A stretch of 64,000 bases of DNA, taken from the NCBI GenBank assembly GCA_016793165.1, contig JAEULA010000016.1, forward strand, positions 124,001 to 188,000, in the 5' to 3' direction. The notes under the pieces are model-generated. The model was not told the DNA's origin. It did no database searches and worked only from the letters and a program-made list of their open reading frames with translations. A program made the position numbers and the translations under genes. Positions within the stretch are counted from its first letter, which is position 1, and every line of letters begins with the position of its first letter. The stretch is from Alphaproteobacteria bacterium. GTDB taxonomy: Bacteria; Pseudomonadota; Alphaproteobacteria; CACIAM-22H2. Below are positions 61,845 through 64,000 of this stretch, one piece after another.

Positions 61845-63025
61845 TGCGCACGCGCGGATACCGGACCTACCATCGCATCGAGCGCGTCCATTTCGGCGCC
61901 GGCTCGGTCGAGGTCGTACCCGACGAGGTGCGTCGTCTCGGAGCGCGGCGCGCCTTCTTCATCGTGAGCCGGACCCTCGACCGGACGACCCGCGTCGTCC
62001 AGGACATCCGCGACCGGATCGGCGTCGTCCATGCCGGAAGCTACGACGGCGTGCCGGCGCATGTGCCGCGCGACGCGGTGATCGCCGCCGCCGCCGCGGC
62101 GCGCGACGCGGGCGCCGACCTGATCGTGACGGTGGGCGGCGGCACGGTGATGGATACGGGCCAGCTCGTCCGGCTCTGCCTCGAGCACGACGTCCGCCAT
62201 CCCGACGCCCTCGACGCCTTCCGCACCGTCGCCCGGCCCGACGGGACGCGTCATCTGCCGGAGTATGCGGCGCCGCGCGTGCCGCAGGTCGCGGTCGCCA
62301 CCACGCTGTCGGCGGGCGAGTTCAATCCGATCCTCGGCTGCACGGACACGCGGCGCGGCGTGAAGGAGATATTCACCCACCCCGCGCTCGCGGCGCAGGT
62401 GATCGTGCTCGATGCCGCCGTCACCGTGCACACGCCCGAGCGGCTGTGGCTGGCGACCGGGATCCGCGCCCTCGATCACGCCGTCGAGACGATCTGCTCG
62501 CCCGCGGTCGACGACTACTCGATGGGGCCGGCGCTGCATGCCGTGAAGCTGCTCGTGGAAAACCTGCCCCGCACGAGATCGGCGCCCCAGGACCTCGAGG
62601 CGCGCCACCGCTGCATGATGGGCGCCTGGCTCTCGGCCGACCACAACATGGCCTTCGTGCCGATGGGCGCCAGCCACGGCGTCGGGCACATGCTCGGCGC
62701 CGCGCTCGGCGTGCCGCACGGCGAGACGTCCTGCGTGATGCTGCCAGCAACACTGCGCTTCAACCAGGCGGCCTGCCCGGAGCCGCTTGCCCAGGTCAGC
62801 GCGGCAATGGGACGCCCCGGAGAGCCGGCCTGGCAGGTCGTTCGCGACTTCGTCGCGGGACTCGGGCTGCCGACCACCTTCGAGGAGATCGGCGTGAAGG
62901 CGGAGCATCTGGCCCGGATCGCGGCGGCCTCGATGCAGAGCCACTTCGTGCTGAACAATCCGCGCCGCCTCCGCAGCGAGGCGGAGGTGAAGGAGCTGCT
63001 GGCGCTCGCCTTCGCCGGGGCGTGA
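61844..63025 (+). CDS. Iron-containing alcohol dehydrogenase family (maleylacetate-reductase-like)
   Basis: 393 aa group III metal-dependent dehydrogenase. NAD-binding VTVGGGTVMDTGQLV (about 91-105), metal-binding region GIRALDHAVETICSP (about 207-221), MGASHGVGHMLG and GVPHGETSCVM are visible. The typical D-x3-H metal pair is shifted (R in the usual Asp place), as in maleylacetate reductase-like members. It may reduce an aldehyde or an unsaturated dicarboxylate in aromatic or alicyclic catabolism. ATG overlaps the stop of the thiolase remnant. Confidence 0.88.
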   Translation: MRTRGYRTYHRIERVHFGAGSVEVVPDEVRRLGARRAFFIVSRTLDRTTRVVQDIRDRIGVVHAGSYDGVPAHVPRDAVIAAAAAARDAGADLIVTVGGGTVMDTGQLVRLCLEHDVRHPDALDAFRTVARPDGTRHLPEYAAPRVPQVAVATTLSAGEFNPILGCTDTRRGVKEIFTHPALAAQVIVLDAAVTVHTPERLWLATGIRALDHAVETICSPAVDDYSMGPALHAVKLLVENLPRTRSAPQDLEARHRCMMGAWLSADHNMAFVPMGASHGVGHMLGAALGVPHGETSCVMLPATLRFNQAACPEPLAQVSAAMGRPGEPAWQVVRDFVAGLGLPTTFEEIGVKAEHLARIAAASMQSHFVLNNPRRLRSEAEVKELLALAFAGA

Positions 63026-63040
63026 CGCCGCGCTTTCGTT

Positions 63041-63841
63041 TCACTGGCCTGTGAATCTCGGGGCGCGCCTCTCCAGGATCGCGGCGACCGCTTCCTTGTG
63101 ATCGAGGCTGTGGTGCAGCGCGGCCTGCATGCCGCTGGTCATGTCGAGGAAGGCCGGCAGCGGCATCGCCAACGCCTCGCGCAGCAGGCGCTTCGTCCGG
63201 CGCACGGCGGCCGGCGGATTTGCCGCAACGGCCTCGGCGAGCTTGAGCGCGTTCGCCATCAGCTCCTCGTGCGGATGGACGTCCGAGACGAGCCCGACCG
63301 CCCGCGCGCGCTCCGCGGACAGCGTCTCGCCCGTCAGCGCCATGCGGGCCGCCGTCGCGGCCCCGACGGCGCGGGTCAGGAACCACGCGCCGCCGTCTCC
63401 AGGCACGAGCCCGACCTTGACGAAGCTCTCGGCGAAGATCGCGCGGTCGGACGCGATCCGGATGTCGCACATGCAGGCGAGATCGCAGCCCAGGCCCATC
63501 GCCGGGCCGTTGACCGCCGCGATGACCGGCACCTCGAGCGTCTGGAAGGCGAGCGGAATGCGCTGCACGCCGCGGCGGTAATTGTCCTGCACCTCGAGCG
63601 CCGTGCGCCCGCCGCCCAGTCCCGTCCCGTCGCGCATCTGCTTGAGATCGCCGCCCGCGCAGAAGGCGGGGTCGGCGCCGGTGAGCACGATCGCGCGGAT
63701 CTCGCGGTCCGCGTCCAGCTCCGTCAGGTGCGCGACGAGCTCGGCGCAATCCTCGAACGAGCTGATGGCGTTGCGCATCTGCGGCCGGTCGAGCCGCAGC
63801 ACCGCGACCGCGCCGGATCTTTCAACACGCACATAGCTCAC
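63041..63841 (-). CDS. Enoyl-CoA hydratase/isomerase family protein
   Basis: 266 aa crotonase. The oxyanion-hole segment FCAGGDLKQM and GPAMGLGCDLACMCD are present; the first catalytic Glu of hydratases is Asp here, while FAESFVKVGLVPGDGG keeps a Glu in the second position. This fits an isomerase or a PaaG-like role as well as a hydratase. GTG start at 63841 is preceded by GGGAGG and overlaps the RidA stop (GTGA). It is convergent with the alcohol dehydrogenase gene. Confidence 0.9.
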   Translation of the reverse strand: MSYVRVERSGAVAVLRLDRPQMRNAISSFEDCAELVAHLTELDADREIRAIVLTGADPAFCAGGDLKQMRDGTGLGGGRTALEVQDNYRRGVQRIPLAFQTLEVPVIAAVNGPAMGLGCDLACMCDIRIASDRAIFAESFVKVGLVPGDGGAWFLTRAVGAATAARMALTGETLSAERARAVGLVSDVHPHEELMANALKLAEAVAANPPAAVRRTKRLLREALAMPLPAFLDMTSGMQAALHHSLDHKEAVAAILERRAPRFTGQ

Positions 63842-64000
63842 GGACGACCTCCCGGCCTCAGGGCGACGCATTTGATCTCGAGAAGCAGCCCCGGCCGCGA
63901 CAGGGCCTGAACGCCGATCGCCGTCCACGGACAGGTCCGGCGCGGGAATACGCGGTTCTTCACGCGCTTGAAGGCGTCGAAATGCTGCGCGAGGTCTACA
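63838..64000 (-). CDS. RidA / YjgF family protein (partial, N-terminus outside window)
   Basis: Only the last 53 residues are present (RVFPRRTCPWTAIGVQALSR, then GLLLEIKCVAL), matching the C-terminal beta strand and arginine-containing active site of RidA-type imine/enamine deaminases. RidA homologues in catabolic clusters often detoxify reactive enamine or act as isomerases on ring-cleavage products. It overlaps the crotonase by 4 nt, so the two are coupled. Confidence 0.8.
   Translation of the reverse strand, partial: VDLAQHFDAFKRVKNRVFPRRTCPWTAIGVQALSRPGLLLEIKCVALRPGGRP

Noticed and set aside
59572..61851. Long minus-strand frame opposite the fused beta-oxidation gene
   Set aside because: Repetitive acidic/arginine composition and complete overlap with a well-conserved gene.

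Overview
The window is GC-rich, densely packed bacterial DNA. Overlapping ATGA, GTGA and TGATG junctions and good Shine-Dalgarno sites are frequent. The gene content (many ABC and TRAP importers with periplasmic binding proteins, CoA transferases, acyl-CoA dehydrogenases, crotonases, MmgE/PrpD, AtuA, hydantoinase/oxoprolinase pairs, a Flp pilin) suggests a metabolically versatile soil or rhizosphere alphaproteobacterium, possibly Rhizobiales or Rhodospirillales. That placement is inference from gene content and codon bias, because no phylogenetic marker is present. I saw no IS element, prophage or CRISPR array. The one RNA gene is a tRNA-Ser(GGA).

Layout. (1) 1-9777: a CUT1-type sugar ABC importer (two permeases, binding protein, ATPase) with a phytanoyl-CoA-dioxygenase-like enzyme and an SDR on the minus strand, interrupted by a plus-strand repeat protein with a PEP-CTERM tail. 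A Gfo/Idh/MocA oxidoreductase and an M20 peptidase follow on plus. (2) 9793-16168: a lipoprotein of unknown function, an SDR, a dihydrodipicolinate-synthase-family aldolase, a TTC38-like TPR protein, an Ogt-type DNA repair protein, a small membrane protein and a TetR regulator. (3) 16225-27512: a Dpp/Opp-type importer whose binding protein appears circularly permuted, followed by an M28 peptidase-like protein and a hydantoinase B/A pair, likely an amide or peptide-derivative uptake and hydrolysis operon. (4) 27654-29085: an isolated Flp pilin with a clear terminator, a DUF1194 protein and tRNA-Ser. (5) 29277-40945: glyoxalase, zinc-less alcohol dehydrogenase and a GntR-type regulator with two helix-turn-helix domains on minus. 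Divergent from these is an amino-acid-type ABC importer with two paralogous binding proteins, then RraA, a split AtuA, a crotonase, MmgE/PrpD and an SDR. (6) 40946-41600: no convincing gene. (7) 41683-64000: a large acid-catabolism region with CoA transferase, two acyl-CoA dehydrogenase subunits, TetR, a TRAP importer, a hydantoinase A/B pair, an uncharacterised Cys/His-rich protein, a 2-oxoacid/acetoin-type dehydrogenase (E1a, E1b, E2), crotonases, a third acyl-CoA dehydrogenase, an SDR, a fused hydratase/3-hydroxyacyl-CoA dehydrogenase, a thiolase remnant, an iron-type alcohol dehydrogenase and RidA.

How the parts fit. Region 5 reads as an uptake-plus-beta-oxidation-like pathway under one GntR regulator, related in parts to acyclic terpene utilisation but without the carboxylase. 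Region 7 looks like TRAP-mediated uptake of an organic acid, activation by CoA transfer, dehydrogenation, hydration, oxidation and cleavage. Its intergenic regions share a dyad motif (consensus TGAAYCATGRGTCA) that may be the operator of the TetR protein encoded there. The substrates cannot be read from the sequence.
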